DNA of 64,000 bases from Hymenobacter properus (GCF_015694735.1 NZ_JADQDP010000003.1:124001-188000), one strand, 5' to 3'; shown: positions 41,160 to 49,816, counted from the first letter of the stretch. Translations and numbers: made by a program. Notes: generated by a model from the sequence alone, not told the origin.

Positions 41160-41648
41160 ATGCTGCCCGCATCTCATGCTTCCCGGCCGGCGCGGGGGCA
41201 CTGGGCGCTGGTGTCGCTGCTGTTACTGGCCTTGCTGCTGCTGGGGTTTTACCAAGAGCCTGTTGTTGATTTTTTAACGGCTTGCTGGCAGCGCGTGCTC
41301 GGGGCATTGGGGCTGCAGCGGCAGGCGGCCGCCTTTCAGCAGGGCATCAACGGGCAAGTAGCCAAGCGCCTGTTGCCCGCCGTGGCCACTTATGCCGCCA
41401 TCTACCTAGCCATTAGCCTACTGCTCCTGCGCCTGCTGCTGCCGGAGCAGTGGCGGCTGGTGTGGCGCCTCTACGCGGGCGGGCTGGTGGTGTACGCGGC
41501 GCTGGTGGTGCTGGGCAAGCTGGGCGGCGATGTGCGGTGGGCTTATCGCCTCAGCCGGCAGCTGCTCGATTTCATGGTGAGCCCTCTGCCGGTAGCGGGC
41601 CTCTTTGTGCTGCTGCGGGCGGGTTTGGTGACACCTCGGCGCGCGTAG
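41160..41648 (+). CDS. Exosortase-associated membrane protein
   Basis: The 162-residue protein has a first membrane helix at about 15-32 (WALVSLLLLALLLLGFYQEP), a second near 83-100 (ATYAAIYLAISLLLLRLLL), a third near 108-125 and a fourth near 145-160. It starts one base after the exosortase stop, which indicates coupling. It has no known catalytic motif. Proteins of this position and type are described as XrtX-associated membrane proteins in Bacteroidota; the role is not established. Confidence 0.7.
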   Translation: MLPASHASRPARGHWALVSLLLLALLLLGFYQEPVVDFLTACWQRVLGALGLQRQAAAFQQGINGQVAKRLLPAVATYAAIYLAISLLLLRLLLPEQWRLVWRLYAGGLVVYAALVVLGKLGGDVRWAYRLSRQLLDFMVSPLPVAGLFVLLRAGLVTPRRA

Positions 41649-41734
41649 CACTACTAGTTTTTTACTGGAGCTAGGCAGCGGATACATTGCCCATAAAATA
41701 ACAAACACTCGTTAGCTTTTTGGGTTATAATGAC

Positions 41735-41742
41735 TACTTTTG
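41735..41742 (+). promoter_or_regulatory. Candidate -7 promoter element for the paa operon
   Basis: TACTTTTG, an exact TAnnTTTG match, lies 103 bases before the paaE start in a spacer of 196 bases that otherwise shows no gene. Confidence 0.4.
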
Positions 41743-41844
41743 GAAACGCATTATTGCCCAGCGGCTGTTCTTGGCCTGCGCCAGTGCCAAGGGTTTTGAC
41801 CAATAGCTGGGCGGTTGCTTCCACAGCTCATTCCCTTCCCACCC

Positions 41845-42921
41845 ATGAGCCGGTTTCATCAACTGAAAATCAAGAATATCCGTCGTGAGACGCCTGACTG
41901 CGTGTCGGTAGCGTTTGACGTGCCGGCCGAGCTGCGCGAGGCCTTTAGCTACACGCCCGGCCAGTACCTCACGCTGCGCCGCGAGCACCAGGGCGAGGAA
42001 CTGCGGCGCTCCTACTCCATTTGCAGCAGTCCCCTGGATGACGAGTGGCGCGTGGCCATCAAGAAGGTGCCCGAGGGCCGCTTCTCGACTTTGGCCGTGG
42101 AGAACCTGCACGTGGGCGACACCCTGGACGTGATGCCGCCACAGGGCCGCTTCTCGCCCAGCCTGCATCCTGCCCAGGCCAAGCGCTACGCACTGTTTGC
42201 AGCCGGAAGCGGCATCACGCCCATCCTGAGCATCGCCAAAACGGTGCTGCTCACCGAGCCCGACAGCCACGTATACCTCATCTATGGCAACCGCGGCCGT
42301 AACTCCATTATCTTCAAAGAAGCCATTGAGGGCTTGAAGAATAAGTTTCTGCACCGGCTGAGCGTGTACCACGTGCTGAGCCGCGAGCAGGGCGACAGCG
42401 ACCTGTTTTTCGGCCGACTGGATTACGCCAAGACGGCTGAGCTTTTGCAAAAGATGCTGCCCGCCGCGCGGCTCGATGAGGCCTACATCTGCGGGCCCGA
42501 GGAGATGATACACGGCGTGCGGCAGGCCCTGGTCGAGGCCGGCGTAGCAGCAGAGAAAATTCACTTCGAGCTATTTGCCACCAGCAGCAGCCCGGCCAAC
42601 GCCCGCGCCAACGCCCCGCGTCCAGTGGGCGAAGACGACCAGAAAAGCCAGGTGACGGTGCGCCTCGACGGCCGCGCCTACCCGCTGGCCATGTCGTATT
42701 ACGGCGATACCGTGCTTGATGCCCTGCTGGCAGTGGGCGTAGATGCGCCGTACTCGTGCAAAAACGGCATGTGCAGCACCTGCCGCGCCCGCGTGACGGC
42801 TGGCACCACCGAGATGGACGTAAACTACTCGCTGTCCGACACCGAAGTGGCCAAAGGCTACGTACTAACCTGCCAGGCTCGGCCGACCTCCCCCGAGGTG
42901 ACGGTTGACTTTGACCAGTAA
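41845..42921 (+). CDS. paaE: Phenylacetyl-CoA epoxidase reductase subunit
   Basis: PaaE passes electrons from NAD(P)H through FAD and a [2Fe-2S] cluster to the PaaA di-iron centre. The 358-residue product has a flavodoxin-reductase FAD domain (LRRSYSICSSP at about 54-64), a nucleotide-binding domain (FAAGSGITPILSIAK at about 118-132), and a plant-type ferredoxin domain at the C-terminus with CKNGMCSTC near 310-318 and the later Cys in VLTCQARP. It opens the paa operon here and is separated from paaA by a family A repeat. ATG 41845 is preferred over the 10-codon extension. Confidence 0.92.
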   Translation: MSRFHQLKIKNIRRETPDCVSVAFDVPAELREAFSYTPGQYLTLRREHQGEELRRSYSICSSPLDDEWRVAIKKVPEGRFSTLAVENLHVGDTLDVMPPQGRFSPSLHPAQAKRYALFAAGSGITPILSIAKTVLLTEPDSHVYLIYGNRGRNSIIFKEAIEGLKNKFLHRLSVYHVLSREQGDSDLFFGRLDYAKTAELLQKMLPAARLDEAYICGPEEMIHGVRQALVEAGVAAEKIHFELFATSSSPANARANAPRPVGEDDQKSQVTVRLDGRAYPLAMSYYGDTVLDALLAVGVDAPYSCKNGMCSTCRARVTAGTTEMDVNYSLSDTEVAKGYVLTCQARPTSPEVTVDFDQ

Positions 42922-42937
42922 GGCGCTTTTGCCTTGT

Positions 42938-43043
42938 AGAAACGTCATGCCGAGCGAAGCCGAGGCATCTCGCCCGCTTCGTTGCGTTAAGATTGATTAC
43001 TGCTGCACGCGAGATGCCTCGGCTTCGCTCAGCATGACGTTCT
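42938..43043. repeat. Palindromic intergenic repeat, family A copy 5
   Basis: Arms 42938-42973 and 43009-43043 with cores CATGCCGAGCGAAGCCGAGG and its complement, one mismatch and a small length difference. It fills the paaE-paaA spacer. Confidence 0.92.
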
Positions 43044-43090
43044 GAATTCCTTTCTACCTTTCCAATCCCACCATCATCCCACCCAGTCCC

Positions 43091-44050
43091 ATGGAAACGC
43101 TCGAACAAGTCCTCACTCCGGAAGAACAGTTTCAGGCCCGCATCGACGCCGACGTGCGCATCGAGCCCAAGGACTGGATGCCGGACGCTTACCGCAAAAC
43201 TCTGATTCGGCAGATTTCGCAGCACGCGCACTCCGAGCTGGTGGGCATGCTGCCCGAAGGCAACTGGATTACGCGCGCCCCTTCGCTCAAGCGCAAGTCC
43301 ATTTTGCTGGCCAAGGTGCAGGACGAAGCCGGCCACGGCCTCTACCTCTACAGCGCCGCCGAAACCTTGGGCACCACTCGCGACCAGATGCTGGCCGACT
43401 TACACTCAGGAAAGGCCAAATACAGCAGCATTTTCAACTACCCTACACTTAGCTGGGCCGACATGGGCTGCGTGGGCTGGCTCGTGGACGGCGCCGCCAT
43501 TCTGAACCAGGTGCCGCTGTGTCGCACCAGCTACGGCCCCTATGCCCGCGCCATGGTGCGTGTGTGCAAGGAAGAAAGCTTCCACCAGCGCCAGGGCTTT
43601 GAGGTGATGCAAACACTGTGCGAAGGCGCGCCCGAGCAGAAAGCCATGGCCCAGGAAGCCCTCAACCGTTGGTGGTGGCCCACGCTGATGATGTTTGGCC
43701 CGAAAGACGCCGACTCGCCCAACACCGAGCAAAGCATGAAGTGGCGCATCAAGCGCTTCACCAACGACGAGCTGCGCCAGAAATTTGTGGACATGATGGT
43801 GCCCCAGGCCGAATTCCTGGGCCTGACCGTGCCCGACCCGCTGGTGAAGTGGAACGAGGAGCGCCAGGCTTACGACTTCGGCGAGGTGAACTGGGACGAG
43901 TTCTGGGCCGTGGTGAAGGGCAACGGCCTCTGCAACCACGAGCGCCTGCAAGCCCGCGTTGACGCCCACGAGGAAGGCGCCTGGGTGCGCGAGGCAGCCA
44001 ACGCCCACGCCGCCAAGCGTGCGGCGCGTGGCGCGGCCGTGGCGGCGTAA
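43091..44050 (+). CDS. paaA: 1,2-phenylacetyl-CoA epoxidase, catalytic subunit A
   Basis: PaaA is the di-iron oxygenase subunit that makes ring-1,2-epoxyphenylacetyl-CoA. The 319-residue product contains the iron-ligand segments [12 protein letters not shown] (about 78-89) and [15 protein letters not shown] (about 160-174), together with the typical [19 protein letters not shown] stretch. Length matches the family. It is followed by an inverted repeat and paaB. Confidence 0.95.
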   Translation: METLEQVLTPEEQFQARIDADVRIEPKDWMPDAYRKTLIRQISQHAHSELVGMLPEGNWITRAPSLKRKSILLAKVQDEAGHGLYLYSAAETLGTTRDQMLADLHSGKAKYSSIFNYPTLSWADMGCVGWLVDGAAILNQVPLCRTSYGPYARAMVRVCKEESFHQRQGFEVMQTLCEGAPEQKAMAQEALNRWWWPTLMMFGPKDADSPNTEQSMKWRIKRFTNDELRQKFVDMMVPQAEFLGLTVPDPLVKWNEERQAYDFGEVNWDEFWAVVKGNGLCNHERLQARVDAHEEGAWVREAANAHAAKRAARGAAVAA

Positions 44051-44174
44051 AACCTCACCCCCGGCCCCTCTCCCTAAGGAGAGTGGAGTCAGTTGACATC
44101 TTTTAACACCTATGTAATGGCCGCGCCGCCGTGGCTCCCCTCTCCCCAAGGAGAGGGGCCGGGGGTGAGGTTTT
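44049..44174. repeat. Intergenic inverted repeat E in the paaA-paaB spacer
   Basis: Exact 25-base arms at 44049-44073 and 44150-44174 (AAAACCTCACCCCCGGCCCC and five more bases); each arm also has its own small CTCTCC-GGAGAG hairpin. It begins inside the paaA stop codon. Confidence 0.92.
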
Positions 44175-44183
44175 CTCAAGCAC

Positions 44184-44471
44184 ATGAACCAATCCGAATG
44201 GCCTCTGTGGGAGGTTTTTATCCGCAGCAAGCAGGGGCTTGACCACAAGCACGTGGGCAGCCTGCACGCCGCCGACGCCACCATGGCCGTGCAAAACGCC
44301 CGCGACGTGTACACGCGCCGCCTCGAAGGCGTGAGCATCTGGGTGGTGGAATCGAAGCACATCCACGCCTCGAACCCCGACGATTCGGAGGCCTTCTTCG
44401 ACCCCGCCGCCGACAAAGTGTACCGGCACCCCACGTTCTACGAAGTACCGGAGTCCATCAAACACATGTAA
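44184..44471 (+). CDS. paaB: 1,2-phenylacetyl-CoA epoxidase subunit B
   Basis: The 95-residue PaaB links PaaA and PaaC in the epoxidase complex. It begins MNQSEWPLWEVFIRSKQGLDHKHVGSLHA, with the family's WEVFVRxxxGLxHxHVGSLHA pattern, and contains AVQNARDVYTRRLEGVSIWVVES. Length is typical. It precedes paaC by 11 bases. Confidence 0.94.
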   Translation: MNQSEWPLWEVFIRSKQGLDHKHVGSLHAADATMAVQNARDVYTRRLEGVSIWVVESKHIHASNPDDSEAFFDPAADKVYRHPTFYEVPESIKHM

Positions 44472-44482
44472 GCCTGTCGTTT

Positions 44483-45283
44483 ATGTCTGCAACCTTGCCT
44501 GAACCTACGGCTGCGGCCGTGCCAGCCAGTGCCCCGCGCTCGCTGTTTCCCTTTGTGCTGCAGCTGGCAGACACCAGCCTGATTCTGGCGCACCGCCTCT
44601 CGGAATGGTGCGGGCACGGGCCGGTACTGGAGCAGGATTTGGCCATGGCCAACATTGCGCTGGACCTGCTGGGCGAAGCCCGCAGCTACTACCAATACGC
44701 TGCCGAGTTGGAAGACCAGGGCCGCACTGAAGACGACCTCGCCTACCTGCGCAGCGCCGTGGAGTACCGCAACCCTCTGCTGGTGGAGCAGCCCAACGGC
44801 GACTTCGCGCACACCATCGTGCGGCAGTTTCTGTTCGATAATTTCCACTACCACCTGCTGCGCGAGCTGAAAGACGGCCCCGATGCACAGCTGGCCGCCA
44901 TTGCCGAGAAGTCGGTGAAGGAAGCCGCCTACCATTTGAAATGGAGCTCGGAGTGGGTTATCCGCCTCGGCGACGGCACGGAGGAAAGCCGCAAGCGGCT
45001 TGACAAAGCCATTGCCACGCTCTGGCGCTTCGGGGGCGAGCTGACGACGCCCACCGAAACGGAAAAAGGCCTACAAGCCACCGGCCTGGTGCCCGACTAT
45101 GCCACGCTGCTGCCCGCCATGCAGGCGCATGCCGAGCACGTGTTTGCCGAAGCCACCGTGCCGCTGCCCACGGCCGTTTTCGCGCAGTTGGGCGGCAAAA
45201 CTGGGCGTCATTCCGAGCATCTGGGCTATTTGCTGTCGGAGTTGCAGTACATGCAGCGCACCTACCCCGGCCTGAAGTGGTGA
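44483..45283 (+). CDS. paaC: 1,2-phenylacetyl-CoA epoxidase structural subunit C
   Basis: PaaC resembles PaaA in fold but lacks the full iron site and has a structural role. The 266-residue product has LADTSLILAHRLSEWCGHGP at about 29-48, ALDLLGEARSYYQYA at about 59-73, and EAAYHLKWSSEWVIRLGDGT at about 147-166. It has an extra Ala/Pro-rich N-terminus. It is translated close after paaB. Confidence 0.94.
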   Translation: MSATLPEPTAAAVPASAPRSLFPFVLQLADTSLILAHRLSEWCGHGPVLEQDLAMANIALDLLGEARSYYQYAAELEDQGRTEDDLAYLRSAVEYRNPLLVEQPNGDFAHTIVRQFLFDNFHYHLLRELKDGPDAQLAAIAEKSVKEAAYHLKWSSEWVIRLGDGTEESRKRLDKAIATLWRFGGELTTPTETEKGLQATGLVPDYATLLPAMQAHAEHVFAEATVPLPTAVFAQLGGKTGRHSEHLGYLLSELQYMQRTYPGLKW

Positions 45284-45343
45284 TTCAACTCAGCTGTTAG
45301 CCTTTAGTTGCTGGCTACTGGCTTTCTCAAACAACTAGGCGCT

Positions 45344-45862
45344 ATGGAAAAGCTAGTAGCAAATCATCAAGAGCTGACCGCCAAAGTGTGGCGTTTACTG
45401 GGCGAAGTGAGCGACCCGGAAGTGCCGGTGCTCAGCATTCTGGATTTGGGCATTGTGCGCGGGGTGAAGGTGACGGGCGACGAAATCCACGTCACCATCA
45501 CGCCCACCTACTCGGGCTGCCCGGCCATGAACGTCATTGCCACCGAAATCCGGCTGCGGCTGCTGGCCGAAGGGTTTCCCAACGTGGTGATTCACAACCA
45601 GCTCAGCCCGGCCTGGACTACCGACTGGATGAGCCAGGCTGGCCGCACCAAGCTGGAAGCCTACGGCATTGCCCCGCCCGTGGACGGCACGGCTACCGGC
45701 CACGTGCTCAACCTCTTCGGCAAGGACACCGCCGTGCGCTGCCCCATCTGCAAGTCGACGCACACGCATATGGTCAGCCAGTTCGGCTCTACGGCCTGCA
45801 AGGCGCACTACCAGTGCGACGACTGCCTCGAGCCGTTTGACTATTTCAAGTGCCACAACTAG
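45344..45862 (+). CDS. paaD: Phenylacetate degradation protein PaaD
   Basis: PaaD is a DUF59/MIP18-type protein thought to aid Fe-S assembly of the epoxidase system. The 172-residue product has DPEVPVLSILDLGIVRGV at about 21-38, TPTYSGCPAMNVI with the conserved Cys, and a C-terminal zinc-type domain with four Cys (CPICKS...CDDC). The ATG at 45344 (MEKLVANHQEL) is preferred to a 12-codon upstream extension. Confidence 0.93.
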   Translation: MEKLVANHQELTAKVWRLLGEVSDPEVPVLSILDLGIVRGVKVTGDEIHVTITPTYSGCPAMNVIATEIRLRLLAEGFPNVVIHNQLSPAWTTDWMSQAGRTKLEAYGIAPPVDGTATGHVLNLFGKDTAVRCPICKSTHTHMVSQFGSTACKAHYQCDDCLEPFDYFKCHN

Positions 45863-45867
45863 GCGGA

Positions 45868-45945
45868 TTGGTGGGCTGGTGGAGTAGTGGATTAATTGGC
45901 TGCCTTTCACCAACCCGCCAATCCACTACTCCACCAACCCACCAA
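45868..45945. repeat. Intergenic inverted repeat D between paaD and the dehydrogenase gene
   Basis: Arms of 26 bases at 45868-45893 and 45920-45945 match 25 of 26 positions (TTGGTGGGCTGGTGGAGTAG and six more). They fill the spacer from paaD to two bases before the next start. Confidence 0.9.
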
Positions 45946-45947
45946 AC

Positions 45948-47108
45948 ATGACCATCGGAATTATCGGCAGCGGCGCCATGGGCGCGGGCATCGCGCAAGT
46001 GGTGGCCGTGGCCGGCCACGAGGTGTATTTGCTCGACCAGAGCGCCACCGCTTTGGAGAAGGCCACCGCCAACATTGCCAGCACCCTACGCAAGCTGGCC
46101 GAAAAAGGCAAAATGACCGCCGAGGCCGCTCAGGCCGCCACCGCCCGCCTGCACCCCACCACCGTCATGCAGGACTTTGTGGGCTGCGGTTTGGTGATTG
46201 AAGCCATTGTGGAGGAATTGGGCGTGAAGCAGCAGTTGTTCCGCCAAGTGGAAGTAGTGGTGCCGGCCGACTGCATTCTGGCCAGCAACACGTCGTCGCT
46301 GTCCATCGCCTCCATTGCCAGCGCCTGCCAGCGGCCGGAGCGGTTTATTGGCATCCACTTTTTCAACCCGGCCCCGCTAATGGCGCTGGTGGAAATCATT
46401 CCGGCGGTGCAAACGCGCGCCGGGCTGGCTGAGGAAGTGCGGGCGCTGGTGCAAGGCTGGGGCAAGCTGCCGGTGCTGGTGAAAGACACGCCCGGCTTCA
46501 TCGTGAACCGCGTGGCGCGGCCCTTCTACGGCGAGGCCATTCGGCTGCTGGAAGAAGGTGTGGCCGACATGGCCACCATCGACTGGGTCCTGACCGAGCT
46601 GGGCGGCTTCCGCATGGGCCCGTTTGCGCTGATGGACTTCATCGGCCACGACGTGAACTACCGCGTTACCGAATCGGTATTCACCGCCTTCTTCTTCGAC
46701 CCGCGCTTCAAGCCTTCCTTCACCCAAAAGCGCCTGTTCGAGGCCGGTTACTACGGCCGTAAGTCGGGCCGCGGCTTCTACAATTATGCGGAGGGCGCCG
46801 CTATGCCCGAGCCCACCCGCGACGAAGCCCTGGGCCGCCAGATTCTGACACGCGTACTGGCCATGCTCATCAACGAAGCTGTGGACGCGCTGGCGCTCAA
46901 CGTAGCCTCGAAAGAGGACCTGGAGCTGGCCATGACCAAGGGCGTGAACTACCCCAAAGGCCTGCTGGCCTGGGCCGACGAGCTGGGCCTGCCGCAAGTA
47001 CTAGGCACGCTCGACGCGCTGTACGAGGAATACCACGAGGACCGGTACCGCGCCAGCCCGCTGCTGCGCCGCATGGTGCGCACCGGCCAGACGTTTGCCG
47101 AGCGGTAG
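45948..47108 (+). CDS. 3-hydroxyacyl-CoA dehydrogenase, probably PaaH-type
   Basis: The enzyme oxidises 3-hydroxyacyl-CoA with NAD. In this operon the likely substrate is 3-hydroxyadipyl-CoA of phenylacetate breakdown. The 386-residue product begins GIIGSGAMGAGIAQVVAVAG (Rossmann motif), has NTSSLSIASIA at about 109-119, HFFNPAPLMALVEII at about 139-153, the domain hinge KDTPGFIVNRVARP, and a second C-terminal helical domain, making it longer than single-domain enzymes. The substrate is inferred from context only. Confidence 0.88.
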   Translation: MTIGIIGSGAMGAGIAQVVAVAGHEVYLLDQSATALEKATANIASTLRKLAEKGKMTAEAAQAATARLHPTTVMQDFVGCGLVIEAIVEELGVKQQLFRQVEVVVPADCILASNTSSLSIASIASACQRPERFIGIHFFNPAPLMALVEIIPAVQTRAGLAEEVRALVQGWGKLPVLVKDTPGFIVNRVARPFYGEAIRLLEEGVADMATIDWVLTELGGFRMGPFALMDFIGHDVNYRVTESVFTAFFFDPRFKPSFTQKRLFEAGYYGRKSGRGFYNYAEGAAMPEPTRDEALGRQILTRVLAMLINEAVDALALNVASKEDLELAMTKGVNYPKGLLAWADELGLPQVLGTLDALYEEYHEDRYRASPLLRRMVRTGQTFAER

Positions 47109-47116
47109 CCCGCGCA

Positions 47117-47734
47117 TCAGGGCAATAGCCGGATAACGAAATTCTTGAGCGGATTTTTCTTGACGAGCGTAACCAGCTGGCCATTGGCGTACTGGTACTC
47201 GTCCTCCCGCCCGTCGCGCACGGCCCGGATGATGCCGTCTTTAGCGCGGCTCAAGGTGAAATAATCGCCGAAATACTCCGCGAACGCGCGGGTCTGGCCC
47301 GTGGGCTCGCCAAAGAATAGGTTGGTGACGGCGTAGCGGATGGGCTGCTTTTCAGTGGCTTCGTAGTGGTGCTTATACTGGTCGGCCAAGATGGTGTAAT
47401 GGTCGCCCTTCCACTCGGTGCGTGACTGAAAATCGTCCTGGTTGGTGTGGGCTTCCACGGTGGATAGCAGCAGCTGGCCATTGCGGAAGCGGTTCATTAC
47501 CTGATAGTAAATCTTCAGGTGGTAGAACAGAAAATTCACTTTCACGTCGCTCACCAGCGTGTATACCTCCTCTGGGCCTACGGGCGGCTGACGGGTAGCC
47601 GTCATGGTGCCCACGCGCAGGCCGGCCACTTCGATGGCGTAGCGGCGCACCTCGGCGGCCGCTGGCTTGGCGGGCTGGGCCAGGACGGCCAGCGGTAGCA
47701 CACAGAGGCAGAGCGGCGGAAGTAGCTTTCGCAT
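47117..47734 (-). CDS. Secreted DUF3108/DUF6134-like protein
   Basis: The 205-residue protein has a signal peptide (MRKLLPPLCLCVLPLAVLAQ) and a beta-rich mature domain with AEVRRYAIEVAGLRVGTMTA and NFLFYHLKIYYQVMNRFRNG, resembling DUF3108 or DUF6134 periplasmic proteins that bind hydrophobic molecules or resemble lipocalins. The open frame reaches 47830 but enters a repeat arm, so ATG 47734 is chosen. It converges with the dehydrogenase gene with only 8 bases between stops. Its link to the arsM unit upstream is unclear. Confidence 0.6.
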   Translation of the reverse strand: MRKLLPPLCLCVLPLAVLAQPAKPAAAEVRRYAIEVAGLRVGTMTATRQPPVGPEEVYTLVSDVKVNFLFYHLKIYYQVMNRFRNGQLLLSTVEAHTNQDDFQSRTEWKGDHYTILADQYKHHYEATEKQPIRYAVTNLFFGEPTGQTRAFAEYFGDYFTLSRAKDGIIRAVRDGREDEYQYANGQLVTLVKKNPLKNFVIRLLP

Positions 47735-47760
47735 CAGAACAGGTTTATTCCTGCTGAAAA

Positions 47761-47865
47761 GAACGTCATGCAGAGCGCAGCGAAGCATCTCGCGTGCAGC
47801 AGTAAATCCTAATTTTTGGTTTACTGTCACAAGCGAGATGCTTCGCTGCGCTCTGCATGACGTTC
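47761..47865. repeat. Palindromic intergenic repeat, family A copy 6
   Basis: Exact 33-base arms at 47761-47793 and 47833-47865, a variant with CAGAGCGCAGCGAAGCATC in which one C of the core is missing in both arms. Confidence 0.94.
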
Positions 47866-47887
47866 AATTGTTCATTAAAACGACGGC

Positions 47888-48856
47888 CTAACAGCAGCCG
47901 CCCCCGTCGTAGTGGAAAGTGGACGGCGACACGAAAATGTCGTTGCGGCCCAGGGCGAGCAGGGCGCCGGCGGTTTTGTCGCACACAGCCAGGGGCTGGT
48001 TTTGCAGCAGTACGTGGCCTTTTTGGTCGTCGAAGTACTCTTCGCCACCATAGTATATGGCGGTGCGGCCGGTGAAGATGCACGGCCCATCGGCCGGCAT
48101 GGGGTCTTTGATGGCGCACACTTCCACGCTCTCGATGTAGATGAGCTCATCGGTGGCGTAGTGGCCGGGGGCCAGCACGCGGTAGGCGCGTTTGGCCCGC
48201 ACCTCCACCGTGCCGAAGCCGACTTCAGTAATCATGTTCAGGTACTCCTGCAGCGGCAGCGAGCCGGTGAGGCACAGGGCCCGTAGCCGCTCGTCGGCCC
48301 GCAGCTCGTCACTCATAGGCTGTTCGCAAGTGGGGTCCGACATCACGAGGCGGCCGTGGGGCTTGAGCACGCGGTAGGTTTCCTGCAGGGCGCGCTTGAG
48401 GTCGTCGGTCTTGAAGATGTTGAACAGGCAGTTTTGGGCGGCCACGTCCACGCTCTCGTCCTCCACGGGCAGGTGCAGGGCGTCGCCGGCACGCAGGTCA
48501 ATGAATTCGCTCCGGAACCAGTCGTTTTCCTGCTCGGCGGTTTCCATATTCTGGCGCGAGGCTTCCAGCATCTCGTCCACCACATCCACACCGATGACCG
48601 CGCCGGGGCGACGGCTGAAATAGGCGAATTGCAGCAGTTCCATGCCACCGCCCACGCCCACGTAGAGCACGGTGGGGCTGTTGGTGAGGTCGCGCGGGTT
48701 CACGGTGCTGCCACAGCCGTAGTTCATGGCCAGCATGCGCTTCGGGATGCTCAGGCCGGGCAGCTGCCACACGGGGTTGGTGGTGCAGCACAAGCCCACC
48801 TGGGGCTCCTGGGCCGCCTGGCGGTACACGTCGGCGGTGGTTTCGAGGTAACTCAT
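47888..48856 (-). CDS. arsM: Arsenite S-adenosylmethionine methyltransferase of arsenosugar type
   Basis: ArsM adds methyl groups from SAM to arsenite. From ATG 48856 the product has 322 residues. It has Cys pairs at the start (VGLCCTTNPVW, Cys23-24), AMNYGCGSTVNP with Cys48, the SAM motif VLYVGVGGGMELL at about 63-75, QNCLFN with Cys143, DPTCEQP with Cys177, and a tail ending GGGCC. This layout matches ArsM proteins linked to arsenosugar synthesis, which end with a second domain not found in classic ArsM. Repeats flank it on both sides. Confidence 0.85.
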   Translation of the reverse strand: MSYLETTADVYRQAAQEPQVGLCCTTNPVWQLPGLSIPKRMLAMNYGCGSTVNPRDLTNSPTVLYVGVGGGMELLQFAYFSRRPGAVIGVDVVDEMLEASRQNMETAEQENDWFRSEFIDLRAGDALHLPVEDESVDVAAQNCLFNIFKTDDLKRALQETYRVLKPHGRLVMSDPTCEQPMSDELRADERLRALCLTGSLPLQEYLNMITEVGFGTVEVRAKRAYRVLAPGHYATDELIYIESVEVCAIKDPMPADGPCIFTGRTAIYYGGEEYFDDQKGHVLLQNQPLAVCDKTAGALLALGRNDIFVSPSTFHYDGGGCC

Positions 48857-48897
48857 TCTTGAGATGTAGGGGCTGAGTGAAGTTTCGGTTTCGTTCT

Positions 48898-48987
48898 GAA
48901 CGTCATGCAGCGCGCAGCGAAGCATCTCGCGTGCTTCAACTAATTACTAATTTACGCGAGATGCTTCGCTGCGCTCTGCATGACGTT
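48898..48987. repeat. Palindromic intergenic repeat, family A copy 7
   Basis: Arms 48898-48930 and 48956-48987, nearly exact complements, of the same shortened variant as copy 6. It lies between the DUF547 stop and the arsM start. Confidence 0.9.
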
Positions 48988-49018
48988 TTTTGCCATGAGG
49001 CTCGGCCAAGAAAACTGC

Positions 49019-49816
49019 CTACTGCTGGTTCAGCTTCCAGTTGTAGTCGAGGTAGCTGATGGGCGTTTTCTCGTCAATCTTGGTGGTGGAGTACTTGTTC
49101 ACCCACTTCGCCACCGACTGGCCGTTTTTGGTCCAATCGCCCTTGTACCAGTCGAAATACTTCGACAGCTGGGCGCTGCTTTTGGTTATTTTATTTTTGG
49201 CCGGATTGTTCAGGAAGTCACGGCCCTGGTCGTCGAGCTGAGCGTCGAGCTTGGCAGCGGTGTAGGCCTCGTTGCGCAGGCGCGGGCAACTCATCGAAGC
49301 GCACACCAGCGCAAAGTGAATGCGCGGGTCGTCGTACTTCTTGCGCAGCGTGCCGTGCTCGATGTTGTCGAGGCTCATTTTCTCGCCGCCGATGCTGAAA
49401 AACTTAATGGCCCAAGGCGTGGTGACGAACGGAATCTTGATTTTCGAGCCGATGTCCTTGATGCTTTCCACCGGGTAGTGGTCGAGGATGAGGCGGATGG
49501 TGTAGGCGTTGTAGGCATTTATCCAAAAGGCCATTTGCTCCTGCTTGCTCCAGTTGCTGCCGGGCTTGTTTTTGCTCAGCAGGTCGAGGTACTGATTGAA
49601 GGCCTTCTCATCGGCTTTGAAGCCTTTGTAGTCGACCAAGCCTTTGTCGCTGACGTGCTTTTTGAGCAGCTTATCGAAGGCCGAATGGTCAACAGCCGCG
49701 GTGGCGACGGGAGCCACTACAGCGCGGCTAGGTACCGCGGCACGTGCCGGCGCAACTGCAGTGGCAACAACTGCGAAGGCGCTGGTTGCGAGGAAGACGA
49801 AGGCGTTTTTTTTCAT
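49019..49816 (-). CDS. DUF547-domain secreted protein
   Basis: The 265-residue protein from ATG 49816 has a signal peptide (VFLATSAFAVVATAVAPARA) and a DUF547 domain with FWINAYNAYTIRLILDHYPV at about 100-120 and the family motif CASMSCPRLRNEAY near 175-188. The biochemical function of DUF547 is unknown. Genes of this type recur beside arsM and the TIGR04283 glycosyltransferase in bacteria with arsenosugar clusters, which suggests a linked role. It is divergent from the glycosyltransferase. Confidence 0.82.
   Translation of the reverse strand: MKKNAFVFLATSAFAVVATAVAPARAAVPSRAVVAPVATAAVDHSAFDKLLKKHVSDKGLVDYKGFKADEKAFNQYLDLLSKNKPGSNWSKQEQMAFWINAYNAYTIRLILDHYPVESIKDIGSKIKIPFVTTPWAIKFFSIGGEKMSLDNIEHGTLRKKYDDPRIHFALVCASMSCPRLRNEAYTAAKLDAQLDDQGRDFLNNPAKNKITKSSAQLSKYFDWYKGDWTKNGQSVAKWVNKYSTTKIDEKTPISYLDYNWKLNQQ

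Noticed and set aside
42922..43090. Possible small gene between paaE and paaA
   Set aside because: The spacer is fully explained by family A repeat copy 5 and the short paaA leader; short frames there are repeat-derived.
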